A DNA stretch of 64,000 nt, from NCBI GenBank assembly GCA_041393965.1, contig JAWKJB010000003.1, positions 372,001 through 436,000 of the forward strand, in the 5' to 3' direction. Made by a program: the position numbers and the translations under genes. Source of the stretch: Acidimicrobiia bacterium (GTDB lineage: Bacteria > Actinomycetota > Acidimicrobiia > Spongiisociales > UBA5794). Shown one piece after another: positions 7,675 to 16,670 of the stretch; position 1 is the first letter of the stretch, and each line of letters opens with the position of its first letter. The notes beneath the pieces were generated by a model. It saw only the letters and a program-made list of their open reading frames with translations. It did not search any database and was not told the DNA's origin.

Positions 7675-9304
7675 AGATCACATGGACGATCACACAACGG
7701 ACATGTATCTGAGCGAGGGATTTGAACGCCTGACAGCTGATGCAGGTGACGGTCCAGATTGGTCCGAGCTCGGAGCCCCAGCCTTCGGTACCTCCAAGAC
7801 TCCCGGGCGGCGTGGTGGACTCCTTGTCGGCCTCGCGGTCGGTGTCGTAATCGTGATGACCGTCGGCGTCGTGGCGTTGTCCCGAACCGGAGGCGGAACG
7901 CCCGTCGCCGCATCGGCTATCGAGTATGTCAAGCTTGCATGGTCCCAAGAGGCCGAACTCGCCTGCGTCGGCATGGACACACATGACAACGGCGGCTTCG
8001 ACGACGCCACGATCGAGATGTGGGGTCCGAATGCCGATGGCCTTGTGCGGATCGATGCAACTGCCCCGGATGGGATGGTCGAACGCATCCTTCTTGAGTA
8101 TTCCGTCGAGGAGGGTCGATCAGAACCACTCGGGACGAGTCACGAGGGTGTCGGAAGATCGGATACGGTGTTCCATGTCTCGGCGTGCGTGACTTCCGAC
8201 GCCGACGGAACCGACTCCTATTCTGTAGCCCAGTCGCCAATGGCGCACCAGGGAGCCGATCTGATGGCATTCGTAAGAGTCCCATCGGTCGACAGCGTTG
8301 GCAGCCCGTTCGATGCGAAGCAGTGGCTCGAGCTTGGCGGAGCATCCGAAGACGGGGAGTGGCTCGGGACGCCCGTGACGATCTACACGATGTCCACCAC
8401 CGAGGACACCGAGTTGGGCGGTCAAACCAGGCGAACATCGACGACATGGTTCGATCCTCTCCGTACACGCTACGAGCGTGTGTTCCATGACAGCCGTTCT
8501 GAGACCCTCGGATCAGTGAAATGGGTCGTGGAGGTCGTTGAGAGAAAGACCGTCGCCGAGTCATCCGTGTCATTTTCTGCCGAGGAGCTCTTCACAAACG
8601 GTGAGAAACCTTCGACACCTACTTCGACATCTACCCCGGATGACAGTTCGACGACCACCTTGCCGATCGACAATCCTGGTCTGAGTCTGGAGACCTCATG
8701 TGGCCCGGTTTCTCTCGGAAGTGGACAGAATCCGGTTCTTCCGACGAGCGTGCCGGACGCCGATGTGGCACAAGCAATCGCGGATGCCGAGGTGGCGCTC
8801 GGTCTTGAGGGAGCATTCTTCGGAGCGTTCGAGTTCTTTGTCGCGGAACAGACGCCAGACTCTGTCATCCTGTTCGCTACCGGAACGGCAGACGGTGCCC
8901 TCGCATACGCCTATGCGACTTTCACACTCAGGGACGGCATGTGGGCCCCGTCAGGCTGGGGCGGCTGCCACATCGAGACCACCGCAGAAGGCTGGGGGAC
9001 CGCCGACTGGATCCTCGATTCCGCTGTTGAGCTCGAACCGGAGCCGAAACAGCTTGCCGTCCTGATCCAAGAACGCGCGTGCGCGTCAGGTCAGGCACCC
9101 ATCGACCGTGAGATTGTTCCTGTCGTGGTCCGATCCGCCGATCGCATCACCGTCACCGTGTTCGTCGAGCCGGTGCAGGGGTATGCATCGTGTCCGTCCA
9201 ACCCGTGGCATCCGATCACCATCGATCTCGACGGGCCCCGGGACGACCTGCCCATCTACAACGGAAGACCCACTCCGAACGCGCTGGTGGTACCAGCGAG
9301 GTGA
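7667..9304 (+). CDS. large single-pass membrane protein, probable partner of the preceding sigma factor
   Basis: 545 aa. About 45 cytoplasmic residues are followed by one helix (about 46-70, GLLVGLAVGVVIVMTVGVVAL) and a large outside part. The outside part has two segments joined by a Thr/Ser/Pro linker around residues 315-335 (TPTSTSTPDDSSTTTL). The second segment, about 200 residues, begins at LSLETSCGPVSLG. Unlike the membrane proteins at 514 and 59876, it lacks the six-cysteine domain. The 8-nt overlap with the sigma gene suggests coupled expression and an anti-sigma or sensing role, which is inference. No enzymatic motif was found. Confidence 0.65.
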   Translation: MPRDHMDDHTTDMYLSEGFERLTADAGDGPDWSELGAPAFGTSKTPGRRGGLLVGLAVGVVIVMTVGVVALSRTGGGTPVAASAIEYVKLAWSQEAELACVGMDTHDNGGFDDATIEMWGPNADGLVRIDATAPDGMVERILLEYSVEEGRSEPLGTSHEGVGRSDTVFHVSACVTSDADGTDSYSVAQSPMAHQGADLMAFVRVPSVDSVGSPFDAKQWLELGGASEDGEWLGTPVTIYTMSTTEDTELGGQTRRTSTTWFDPLRTRYERVFHDSRSETLGSVKWVVEVVERKTVAESSVSFSAEELFTNGEKPSTPTSTSTPDDSSTTTLPIDNPGLSLETSCGPVSLGSGQNPVLPTSVPDADVAQAIADAEVALGLEGAFFGAFEFFVAEQTPDSVILFATGTADGALAYAYATFTLRDGMWAPSGWGGCHIETTAEGWGTADWILDSAVELEPEPKQLAVLIQERACASGQAPIDREIVPVVVRSADRITVTVFVEPVQGYASCPSNPWHPITIDLDGPRDDLPIYNGRPTPNALVVPAR

Positions 9305-9365
9305 ATCGTCTTCTTGTCCGTCCTGGACAGCGGTCGGAGAAACCCGAGGCGGCGAGCGTCGCCAG

Positions 9366-9371
9366 TAGGCT
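9366..9371 (+). promoter_or_regulatory. -10 box (TAGGCT) of apt, leaderless
   Basis: TAGGCT ends 6 nt before the apt ATG at 9378. There is no Shine-Dalgarno sequence between them. Confidence 0.6.
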
Positions 9372-9377
9372 GCTCCC

Positions 9378-9890
9378 ATGCTTGATCTCTCCTCCTACAT
9401 TGCCGACGTCCCGGATTTTCCCGAGCCCGGGATCGTGTTCAAGGACATCACCCCCCTCTTGGCGAATAGTGAGGCGTTTCTTCAGGCGATCGAGGAGATG
9501 GCCGCCCCTTTCGTTGATGAGGACATCGATATCGTCGTCGGTATCGAATCCCGTGGATTCCTGCTCGCCGGGTCGATCGCCGAACGCATCGGTGCCGGGG
9601 TTGGCCTTGTCAGGAAACCAGGCAAGCTTCCGCGAAAGACGGTTTCGGTCACCTACGACCTCGAATACGGGACGGACTCCCTCGAGATCCACGAGGACGC
9701 GTTCGTGGCGGGCGGCAAGGTGTTGATCGTTGACGATGTGCTTGCAACCGGAGGAACGCTCGCCGCGACAAGCGAGCTCGTGGCAAAGGCCGGGGGCACC
9801 GTCGTAGGGGCCACGATGCTGATCGAGCTGTCGGTCCTTGGCGGCCGGGCACGCTTCGACCGTCCCTTGCACGCTGTCCTGTCGTTCTGA
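9378..9890 (+). CDS. apt: adenine phosphoribosyltransferase
   Basis: 170 aa, the usual length. It converts adenine and PRPP to AMP in purine salvage, in the cytoplasm. VPDFPEPGIVFKDITPLL is the Apt N-terminal signature. VLIVDDVLATGGTLAAT (about residues 114-130) is the PRPP-binding loop, with the two acidic residues and the GG(T/S) turn. VGIESRGFLLAG is also characteristic. The start is placed 6 nt after a TAGGCT -10 box. The neighbouring proA-like gene has its own -10 box, so apt is probably a single-gene unit. Confidence 0.95.
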   Translation: MLDLSSYIADVPDFPEPGIVFKDITPLLANSEAFLQAIEEMAAPFVDEDIDIVVGIESRGFLLAGSIAERIGAGVGLVRKPGKLPRKTVSVTYDLEYGTDSLEIHEDAFVAGGKVLIVDDVLATGGTLAATSELVAKAGGTVVGATMLIELSVLGGRARFDRPLHAVLSF

Positions 9891-9912
9891 CATCCGCGAG
9901 CATCCCAGGCGG

Positions 9913-9918
9913 TACGAT
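9913..9918 (+). promoter_or_regulatory. -10 box (TACGAT) of the proA-like gene, leaderless
   Basis: The sequence GG-TACGAT ends 6 nt before the ATG at 9925. No Shine-Dalgarno site is present. Confidence 0.6.
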
Positions 9919-9924
9919 GCGGGG

Positions 9925-11430
9925 ATGGAACACTCGGACCTGACCTCGCTGGTCGCAGGCACACCGATCCCGTGGGGCGGCACGAAGGTTGCGTATGTGT
10001 CCGCCGAGCTCGCAGATGCCTTCAGGCCCGGCGATGCCCTCATCGTGGTCCAGGACACGGGGGAGTTGTTGCACATTCCCGCAGAGCCGCGCCACAGGGC
10101 CGACATCGCGGTGAGCGCAGCGGTGGAAGCGTTCGGTGCGATGGGTGCCGTGTCGGACGAACAGATCACCGACTTCTACCTGCGGTTTGCCTCGGCGCTT
10201 GCCGACGACGCTTCGTTCACCCCGATCGCGGACGCCAATCGGCACGATGTGGAATCGGCACGCGACCGCGGGCGAAGCGTCACAAGGCTCATTCTCGACG
10301 AACGCATGCGGAGCGACATGGTGGAAGGTCTCAAGGGTTGGGCACAGACGCCGAGCGGGCGTGGCCGTGTCGTCGAGACCATCGAGCACGAAGGTTGGAG
10401 CCTTGCCCAGATCGTCGACGGTCTCGGGGTCATCGGGTTCGTCTTCGAAGGGCGGCCCAATGTGTTTGCCGACGCGACCGGAGTCCTCAGAGGTGGCAAC
10501 ACGGTGGTCTTCCGCATCGGCTCCGATGCCCTCGGGACCGCCAAGGCCATTGTCGATCACGCGCTTGCGCCAGCGCTCGCCGCGAGCGGGCTGCCGAGTG
10601 GTGCGGCGAGTCTCGTGGAGAGCCCGTCGCGTGCGTCCGGCATCGCCATGATGAGCGATCCGCGGCTCAGCCTCGCCGTGGCCCGCGGCTCGGGCGAGGC
10701 GACCCAAAGGCTTGGAGCGGTCGCCCGCCAGGCAGGCAACAGTGTGAGCCTCCACGGCACCGGAGGCGCGTGGATCGTCGCAGGGGATACAGCACGCATC
10801 GGGGATTTCGAAGCTGCCGTATACCACTCGCTCGACCGGAAGGTCTGCAACACCCTCAACACGGCATGCGTCCCGCGATCTCGGGTCGGTGACCTCGTCC
10901 CAGCGCTGCTGAAGGCCATGGAGCGCGCCGCAGCGCGAAGGGATGCCAACCCCAAACTGCATGTGCTCGAATCATCCAGGGCAAGCGTTCCGAATGAGTG
11001 GTTCGACCGGTCGGTTGCGATCAGCAGGGCTGAAGGCGCCGTTGATGAACCACAAGCCGAGACCCTCACCGAGGACCAGCTCGGCGTTGAATGGGAGTGG
11101 GAGGACAGCCCAGAGGTGACGCTCGCCGTGTCCGACGATGTGGAACAGGCGATCGGTTGGTTCAACCGCTACAGCCCCCGATTCGTTGCCTCGCTCATCT
11201 CATCCGACCCGTCCGAACACGACGCCTTCTTCCGGTCCATCGACGCTCCATTCGTCGGGAACGGGTTCACACGGTGGGTCGACGGCCAGTACGCCCTCGA
11301 TCGTCCCGAGCTCGGCCTCTCGAACTGGCAGATGGGTCGCCTCTTTGGGAGGGGAGGGATCCTGTCGGGGGATTCGGCTTACACGATCAGGACTCGTGTC
11401 ACCCAGCAGGACCCCGATATCGGCCGGTAG
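9925..11430 (+). CDS. divergent glutamate-5-semialdehyde dehydrogenase-like protein (ALDH superfamily)
   Basis: 501 aa, about 80 longer than ordinary ProA. The cofactor-binding part is recognisable: GVIGFVFEGRPNVFADATG followed by VLRGGNTVVFRIGSDALGTA. The cysteine context KVCNTLNTACVPR matches the position of the ProA catalytic cysteine (VCNALET in typical ProA). The C-terminus FGRGGILSGDSAYTIRTRV resembles the ProA end. No proB gene is adjacent. It may be the genome's ProA or a paralogue acting on another acyl phosphate or aldehyde; the sequence does not decide. The start is set by the leaderless promoter at 9913. Confidence 0.65.
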   Translation: MEHSDLTSLVAGTPIPWGGTKVAYVSAELADAFRPGDALIVVQDTGELLHIPAEPRHRADIAVSAAVEAFGAMGAVSDEQITDFYLRFASALADDASFTPIADANRHDVESARDRGRSVTRLILDERMRSDMVEGLKGWAQTPSGRGRVVETIEHEGWSLAQIVDGLGVIGFVFEGRPNVFADATGVLRGGNTVVFRIGSDALGTAKAIVDHALAPALAASGLPSGAASLVESPSRASGIAMMSDPRLSLAVARGSGEATQRLGAVARQAGNSVSLHGTGGAWIVAGDTARIGDFEAAVYHSLDRKVCNTLNTACVPRSRVGDLVPALLKAMERAAARRDANPKLHVLESSRASVPNEWFDRSVAISRAEGAVDEPQAETLTEDQLGVEWEWEDSPEVTLAVSDDVEQAIGWFNRYSPRFVASLISSDPSEHDAFFRSIDAPFVGNGFTRWVDGQYALDRPELGLSNWQMGRLFGRGGILSGDSAYTIRTRVTQQDPDIGR

Positions 11431-11490
11431 CGGCCGGAATCCCGAGTTCGAACCGATTGCATTACGCTTTGGCGTCCACTCAGGAGGGCC

Positions 11491-14223
11491 ATGGCCTCGT
11501 ACGACTTCAGGGAGATCGAGCGACGCTGGCAGCAGGCATGGGCTGACCAGCGGATCTACCGCGTTCCGAATCCGGGAGATGACGGCTTCGATCCGGCGAA
11601 GCCGAAGATGTACATCCTCGACATGTTCCCATACCCATCCGGAGCGGGACTCCATGTCGGCCACCCCCTCGGGTACATCGGCACCGACATCTACTCGAGG
11701 TTCTGGCGAATGCGCGGATCGAATGTGCTGCACCCGATGGGGTTCGATGCATTCGGTCTCCCTGCCGAGCAGTACGCAGTCGAAACCGGTGTCCACCCGA
11801 GGGTGACCACCGACAAGAACATTGAAACTTACCGCCGACAGCTCACATCGTTCGGGTTCTCCTACGACTGGAGTCGGTCCATCGCGACGACCGACCCCGA
11901 CTATTACCGGTGGACGCAATGGATCTTCCTGAAGCTGTTCGACTCGTGGTTCGACGAGACCGCCAACCGGGCTCGCCCCATCAGCGAGCTCGTTGCCGAA
12001 CTCGAATCGGGTGAGCGGAGCGCTGACGGTGTTGCGTGGATGAACCTCGAACAGGTCGACCGCGCCGCGTACCTCGACAGCCAGCGACTTGCGTACATCG
12101 ACGAAGTGCCGGTCAACTGGTGTCCGGCGCTCGGGACGGTGCTCGCGAATGAAGAGGTCACGCCCGAAGGGCTCTCCGAGCGCGGCGACCATCCGGTGTT
12201 CCGCCGGCCGCTCCGTCAGTGGATGCTGCGAATCACCGCCTACGCGGACCGTCTGATCGATGATCTCGAGACCCTCGACTGGCCCGAATCGGTCACGACG
12301 ATGCAGCGGAACTGGATCGGTCGCTCCGAGGGGGCGACCATCGTGTTCGACATCATCGATCACGGGCAGCTTCGGGTGTTCACAACCCGACCCGATACGG
12401 TGTTCGGTGCGACCTACATGGTTATGGCGCCCGAGCACGCCCTCGTCGACAAAATCGTCGCGGCGTCCTGGCCTGACGGTACGAAACCCTCGTGGACCCT
12501 CGGCATGGACGATCCGGTGACGGCGACGCGGGCCTACCGGAGCGCTTCGCTGCGTAAGTCCGAGCTTGAGCGACAGGTCGAGGACCGTCACAAAACCGGA
12601 GTGTTCACCGGGGCGTTCGCCATCAACCCCCTCAACGGCGAGGAGATCCCGATCTTCATCGCTGACTATGTGCTGATGGGGTACGGAACCGGTGCAATCA
12701 TGGCCGTGCCGGGCCAGGACGAGCGGGACTGGGAGTTCGCAGAGCAATTCGACCTGCCGATCGTACGCACCGTCGAGCCGCCCGTGGACTTCGCAGGCAA
12801 CGCATACCTCGGTGACGGTCCAGCGATCAACAGTGGGTTCCTCGACGGGCTCGACATCGCCGAAGCGAAGAGCCGCATCATCCACTGGCTGGAAAACAAC
12901 GGTGCCGGGAAGGGAACTGTCACCTACAAGCTGCGTGACTGGCTGTTCTCGCGCCAGCGCTATTGGGGAGAGCCGATACCGATCCTGCACGGCCCAAACG
13001 GCGAACTCCGTGCCGTCGACGAAAGCGAGCTACCCCTTCGGCTCCCCGAGGTCGATGACTTCACGCCGAACGCCTCCGACGATGAAGATGCCGAACCGAC
13101 CCCTGCGCTCGCCAAGGCGCCCGATGACTGGAAGCTCGTCGACATCGACGGCACCACTTGGCAGCGCGAGCTCAACACCATGCCGCAATGGGCGGGATCC
13201 TGCTGGTATTACCTGCGCTATCTCGATCCGCACAACGACAACGAGCTCGTCGATCCCGAAGTGGAGCGGTACTGGATGGGGTCCCAGGGTGTGGACCTGT
13301 ATGTCGGCGGGGTCGAGCATGCCGTCCTGCATCTGTTGTATGCGCGCTTCTGGCACAAAGTGCTTTACGACCTCGGCTATGTCGGGACACCGGAGCCCTT
13401 CGGCCGACTCTTCAACCAGGGATACATCCTCGCTGACGCCTATCAGGACGCCCGCGGGATGTATGTCCCAGCCGACGATGTCGTTGAAGTTGACGGCATG
13501 TTCATGTATCGAGGTGAACCGGTCGAAAAGCAATACGGGAAGATGGGGAAGTCACTCAAGAACTCCGTCAACCCCGATGACATCTTCGAGGAGTACGGCG
13601 TCGATACGCTGCGCCTCTACGAGATGTTCATGGGTCCCCTCGACGCATCCCGCCCGTGGTCGACCCGGGACATTGTCGGTGTGTACCGGTTCCTGCAACG
13701 ACTGTGGAGGAACTTCGTTTCTGAAGATGGCGGGATCCTCGTCAGCGACGAGCCCTCCGAAGGTGAGCTCAAGGTTCTGTTGCACCGCACGGTGGAAGCC
13801 GTGACGCGCGACATGGAGCAGCTCCACTTCAACACGGCTGTCGCGAGGCTCTTCGAGCTGAACAATGCTCTTGTCGGTCTCGAACGGATCCCCGCTGATG
13901 TCGCAGATGTGCTGCTTCGTCTGCTTGCCCCGCTCGCCCCCCACATCTGCGAGGAACTGTGGCATGTGATCGGCAACACCTCGTCGGTGGTCCTCGCTGA
14001 GTGGCCCGATTGGGATCCGGCTCTCACCGCGGTGGAATCCGCCACCATGGTTGTGCAGGTGAACGGCAAGGTTCGTGATCGGATCGATGTGCCGATTTCC
14101 ATCACCGAAGAGCAGGCGGTTGCACTTGCGTTGTCCTCGAGGAAGGTGCTCGCCCACACCGGCGGCGACCAACCCCGCAAGGTGATCGCGAAGCTCCCCA
14201 ATGTCGTGAGTCTCGTGGTCTGA
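11491..14223 (+). CDS. leuS: leucyl-tRNA synthetase
   Basis: 910 aa. It charges tRNA-Leu with leucine. The class I HIGH motif appears as HVGH at residues 55-58 inside YPSGAGLHVGHPLGY. The second signature appears as KMGKS at residues 684-688, followed by LKNSVNPDD, so the usual KMSKS serine is glycine. The CP1 editing domain lies between (TTRPDTVFGATYMVMAPEH). The start is preceded by AGGAGGG with a short spacer, and a possible -10 box TACGCT at 11463-11468. Unlike many upstream genes this one has a leader. Its stop overlaps the next start by one base. Confidence 0.96.
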   Translation: MASYDFREIERRWQQAWADQRIYRVPNPGDDGFDPAKPKMYILDMFPYPSGAGLHVGHPLGYIGTDIYSRFWRMRGSNVLHPMGFDAFGLPAEQYAVETGVHPRVTTDKNIETYRRQLTSFGFSYDWSRSIATTDPDYYRWTQWIFLKLFDSWFDETANRARPISELVAELESGERSADGVAWMNLEQVDRAAYLDSQRLAYIDEVPVNWCPALGTVLANEEVTPEGLSERGDHPVFRRPLRQWMLRITAYADRLIDDLETLDWPESVTTMQRNWIGRSEGATIVFDIIDHGQLRVFTTRPDTVFGATYMVMAPEHALVDKIVAASWPDGTKPSWTLGMDDPVTATRAYRSASLRKSELERQVEDRHKTGVFTGAFAINPLNGEEIPIFIADYVLMGYGTGAIMAVPGQDERDWEFAEQFDLPIVRTVEPPVDFAGNAYLGDGPAINSGFLDGLDIAEAKSRIIHWLENNGAGKGTVTYKLRDWLFSRQRYWGEPIPILHGPNGELRAVDESELPLRLPEVDDFTPNASDDEDAEPTPALAKAPDDWKLVDIDGTTWQRELNTMPQWAGSCWYYLRYLDPHNDNELVDPEVERYWMGSQGVDLYVGGVEHAVLHLLYARFWHKVLYDLGYVGTPEPFGRLFNQGYILADAYQDARGMYVPADDVVEVDGMFMYRGEPVEKQYGKMGKSLKNSVNPDDIFEEYGVDTLRLYEMFMGPLDASRPWSTRDIVGVYRFLQRLWRNFVSEDGGILVSDEPSEGELKVLLHRTVEAVTRDMEQLHFNTAVARLFELNNALVGLERIPADVADVLLRLLAPLAPHICEELWHVIGNTSSVVLAEWPDWDPALTAVESATMVVQVNGKVRDRIDVPISITEEQAVALALSSRKVLAHTGGDQPRKVIAKLPNVVSLVV

Positions 14224-14597
14224 TGCTTCCCGCAGCGGTCGCGATCCACCGGGCAGGACTTGCGGTCGACCCCGACGAATTCGCCGATGTGTCCTTCGAG
14301 GTGATGCCGCGATGGTTGCGGAGGATCTCGGGCGCCGGGATCGAAGGCATCTCGGTCGCAAGGAGGGTCTTTGTCACGGAAGAGGTATTCGAGCAGGTGG
14401 TGCTCGGACAACGGCCCGACATCGTCGCTCACGAACTCGTCCACACCGCACAGTGGGCCGACGGCGGTCTCGGATTCTGGGCTCGCTATGTAGGGGAGTA
14501 TGCGGGCCTGCGGCTGCTTGGCCTTTCCCACGGTGCCGCCTATCGGGGAATCTCATACGAGGTGGACGCCCAGCGTGTGGCGTCCGAGCACTTGTGA
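14223..14597 (+). CDS. small DUF4157-like putative metallopeptidase
   Basis: 124 aa. HELVHTAQWADGG (about residues 68-80) is a zinc-binding HExxH motif of the kind found in DUF4157 proteins. A following segment, YEVDAQRVASEHL, carries an acidic residue (E/D) that could be the third ligand. There is no signal peptide. The start overlaps the leuS stop (TGATG), and its own stop overlaps the next gene (GTGA), so the three genes are probably co-transcribed. DUF4157 domains are often attached to toxins or phage-like secretion systems; this stand-alone copy has no such context. Proteolytic activity is inferred from the motif only. Confidence 0.65.
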   Translation: MLPAAVAIHRAGLAVDPDEFADVSFEVMPRWLRRISGAGIEGISVARRVFVTEEVFEQVVLGQRPDIVAHELVHTAQWADGGLGFWARYVGEYAGLRLLGLSHGAAYRGISYEVDAQRVASEHL

Positions 14598-15433
14598 GCG
14601 TGCAAGGCGTTCCGCCCCCTCCGCCGCCACCGCCACCCGGATACCTTCCCGTTCCCTCGTCGTTCGTCGGTTCGGTGGCGATGTTCTGGTGGACCGTCGG
14701 CGCCTTCTTCGCCGGTGTGCTCGGCGCCAACATCGTCGGTGTCTTCGTCATCGCAGCACACGCAGACCTGACGGATCCGGTTCCGTTCGCTCTGGTGTTC
14801 CTCGGACAGGCCGGCGGCTCCTTTGCCCTTGTATGGCTGTTCTCAGCCCGAGCGTCGTCCGGTTCCCTCGCCGCAGATGTCGGGCTCGTGCTACGGCCGT
14901 CTGATTGGTGGGCTCTCCTTGCCGGTATGGGATTGCAGATCGCTGCTGCCCTCATGACCTACCCACTCGTCGATTCGCTCTTCCCCGACGGAGCCCCCCA
15001 ACAAGGAGTCGCGGGGATCACCGCAGGAACACGCACCACCTTCGAGGTCATCGTCATTTTCCTGTCCGTCGCTGCCGTTGCGCCGATCATCGAAGAGATC
15101 ATCTATCGGGGCATGCTGCTGTCCTGGCTGCGCCGCCACATGGGTCAATGGGCAGCCATCATCGTGAGCGCGGCGATCTTCGCCGGGCTTCACCTCGTCG
15201 ACTGGAACGCCCGTGCTGCGGTTCCCGGCCTGTTCCTGATCGGTGTCGTGCTCGGCTGGGTGGCACTCCGCCGAGGGGACCTGTCCCTCGCGATCCCGAT
15301 CCATGCCGGTGTCAATCTCCTCGCGGCGATCATGCTGGTGTGGGGCGATGAGATGGCCGAGTGGGCAGAACGACAGCTTGAGGAGCTCGACACCCTCAAC
15401 GCGGTTGTGCACTGGATCATCGGCCTCCTCTGA
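14594..15433 (+). CDS. CPBP-family intramembrane metalloprotease
   Basis: 279 aa from the GTG that overlaps the previous stop. Seven or eight hydrophobic segments are present. The family's catalytic motifs are EEIIYRGMLL (EExxxR), FAGLHLVDW (FxxxH) and IPIHAGVNL (HxxxN/B), spaced as usual for CAAX-protease/bacteriocin-processing enzymes. The cytoplasmic N-terminus starts with a run of nine prolines (VPPPPPPPPPGYLPVP), which is unusual for the family. The substrate is unknown. It is probably co-transcribed with leuS and the HExxH gene. Confidence 0.8.
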   Translation: MSVQGVPPPPPPPPPGYLPVPSSFVGSVAMFWWTVGAFFAGVLGANIVGVFVIAAHADLTDPVPFALVFLGQAGGSFALVWLFSARASSGSLAADVGLVLRPSDWWALLAGMGLQIAAALMTYPLVDSLFPDGAPQQGVAGITAGTRTTFEVIVIFLSVAAVAPIIEEIIYRGMLLSWLRRHMGQWAAIIVSAAIFAGLHLVDWNARAAVPGLFLIGVVLGWVALRRGDLSLAIPIHAGVNLLAAIMLVWGDEMAEWAERQLEELDTLNAVVHWIIGLL

Positions 15434-15469
15434 TGTGTCGGTCGCCACGGCGGCCTGCGCTGCGGTTGG

Positions 15470-15937
15470 CTATGGCGCGATCGGGAACTCGACCCTCGTG
15501 AGGAGATCGGCAGGAGGCACCGTTTGGGGGTCGTTGAGGTAGATCTCCCTCGGTGGTCCGGTCATCTCCCTTCCGTGCTCGGCGATCCAGGCCATCGTGG
15601 CCTCATAGGCTGCGCCGATCTCGGGATACGGTCCCCGATGGATGGTGGTTGCCACCGTGCCGCCCTCGAGTTCGCGGGTCGACACGCCGCCGGAACCGGC
15701 GAGCGGCCCGGCGACCGGCACACAGATCTCAATGTCGCCGTCGGTGGTGTCGTCGATCACATCGTGGTACACGAGCAGCGGTGCTCCCGTCGCGACCGCC
15801 GATTCCTTCACCATGGCCTCCATGACGGCTCCGAAACCGGAACCGATGTCGGCGGCGATACTCGCGCGGTTCGTACGGATCCGGGTGCTTGCAATCGTCT
15901 GGGGAGCTGCTTCGGTGACTTCGATGGTGTAGGGCAC
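15470..15937 (-). CDS. GyrI-like small-molecule-binding protein
   Basis: About 155 aa. It consists of one effector-binding (AraC_E_bind/GyrI-like) domain, with VTEAAPQTIASTRIRT at the start, GGTVATTIHRGPYPEIGAAYEATMAWI in the middle and PREIYLNDP near the end. There is no DNA-binding domain. Two GTG codons are possible: the second (15937) lies 7 nt after GGAGG, while the first (15943) is too close to it, so I chose the second. A -10 box TAGGGT is visible at 15969-15964. Such domains bind hydrophobic ligands or, in some members, hydrolyse them. Confidence 0.7.
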   Translation of the reverse strand: MPYTIEVTEAAPQTIASTRIRTNRASIAADIGSGFGAVMEAMVKESAVATGAPLLVYHDVIDDTTDGDIEICVPVAGPLAGSGGVSTRELEGGTVATTIHRGPYPEIGAAYEATMAWIAEHGREMTGPPREIYLNDPQTVPPADLLTRVEFPIAP

Positions 15938-16097
15938 GATCACGCCTCCAGTCGTTGCCGACGACCCTACCGCGCGCGTCTTGGTGCTGTGTGACCCATG
16001 GATCGTCCTGAAGGGTGCCGACGACGGGTTGTCGTCCGCGGGACGAACCCCTTCCGCTTGGTCGGTGGTTGCGGTACAACGACAGGAGCGCAGCGGC

Positions 16098-16670
16098 ATG
16101 GAAGCCATGGCCACGCGCGGGACGAACCTATCGGTTACTTCGGTTGGTGTTGCAGCCATCGTGCTTGTCGGTGCTGCCGTGTGGTTCGGTGTTGGGCATA
16201 GTGTTCCCCCGTCGGCTGTCGAGTCCTCCGCCTCGCCCGATGTCTTCCCCGGGAGCTCGCAGATCGTCACGGTCCATGTCTCAGGGTCCGTACTCGATCC
16301 CGGTTTGGTCGCCGTTCCCGACGGTTCGCGTATTGCGGACGCGGTTGCAGCGGCTGGTGGCGCAACACTCGACGCGGATCTGCGACGGCTGAATATTGCA
16401 GCGACTGTTCGCGACGGGGACCAGATCGTCGTCCCGTCCGTTGCCGATGACCCCTCGCAGGGAGCGTCGGAGCCGACCAAGATCGACATCAATACGGCGG
16501 ACGCGACGGGCCTCGCCACCCTTCCCGGGATCGGGCCCGTCATCGCGCAACGGATCGTTTCGTACCGCGAACAGCACGGGGCTTTTGCCACGATCGAGGA
16601 CCTTCTCGATGTTCCGGGGATCGGTGAGGCGAAGCTCGCAGCAATCAGGGATGCGATCGGTAGTTCGTGA
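16098..16670 (+). CDS. comEA: competence protein ComEA, DNA receptor
   Basis: 190 aa. One N-terminal membrane helix (about residues 12-32) is followed by a SLBB-like domain (IVTVHVSGSVLDPGLVAVPDGSRI). After a linker come two helix-hairpin-helix motifs: DINTADATGLATLPGIGPVIAQRIVSYR and FATIEDLLDVPGIGEAKLAAIRDAI. It would bind incoming double-stranded DNA outside the membrane. AGGAG lies 10 nt before the chosen ATG. The stop overlaps comEC by 4 nt, so receptor and channel are coupled. Confidence 0.88.
   Translation: MEAMATRGTNLSVTSVGVAAIVLVGAAVWFGVGHSVPPSAVESSASPDVFPGSSQIVTVHVSGSVLDPGLVAVPDGSRIADAVAAAGGATLDADLRRLNIAATVRDGDQIVVPSVADDPSQGASEPTKIDINTADATGLATLPGIGPVIAQRIVSYREQHGAFATIEDLLDVPGIGEAKLAAIRDAIGSS

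Noticed and set aside
11200..12990. Reverse-strand open frame of about 600 codons opposite leuS
   Set aside because: It is a mirror of the leuS codon pattern and has no start signal or recognisable domain.
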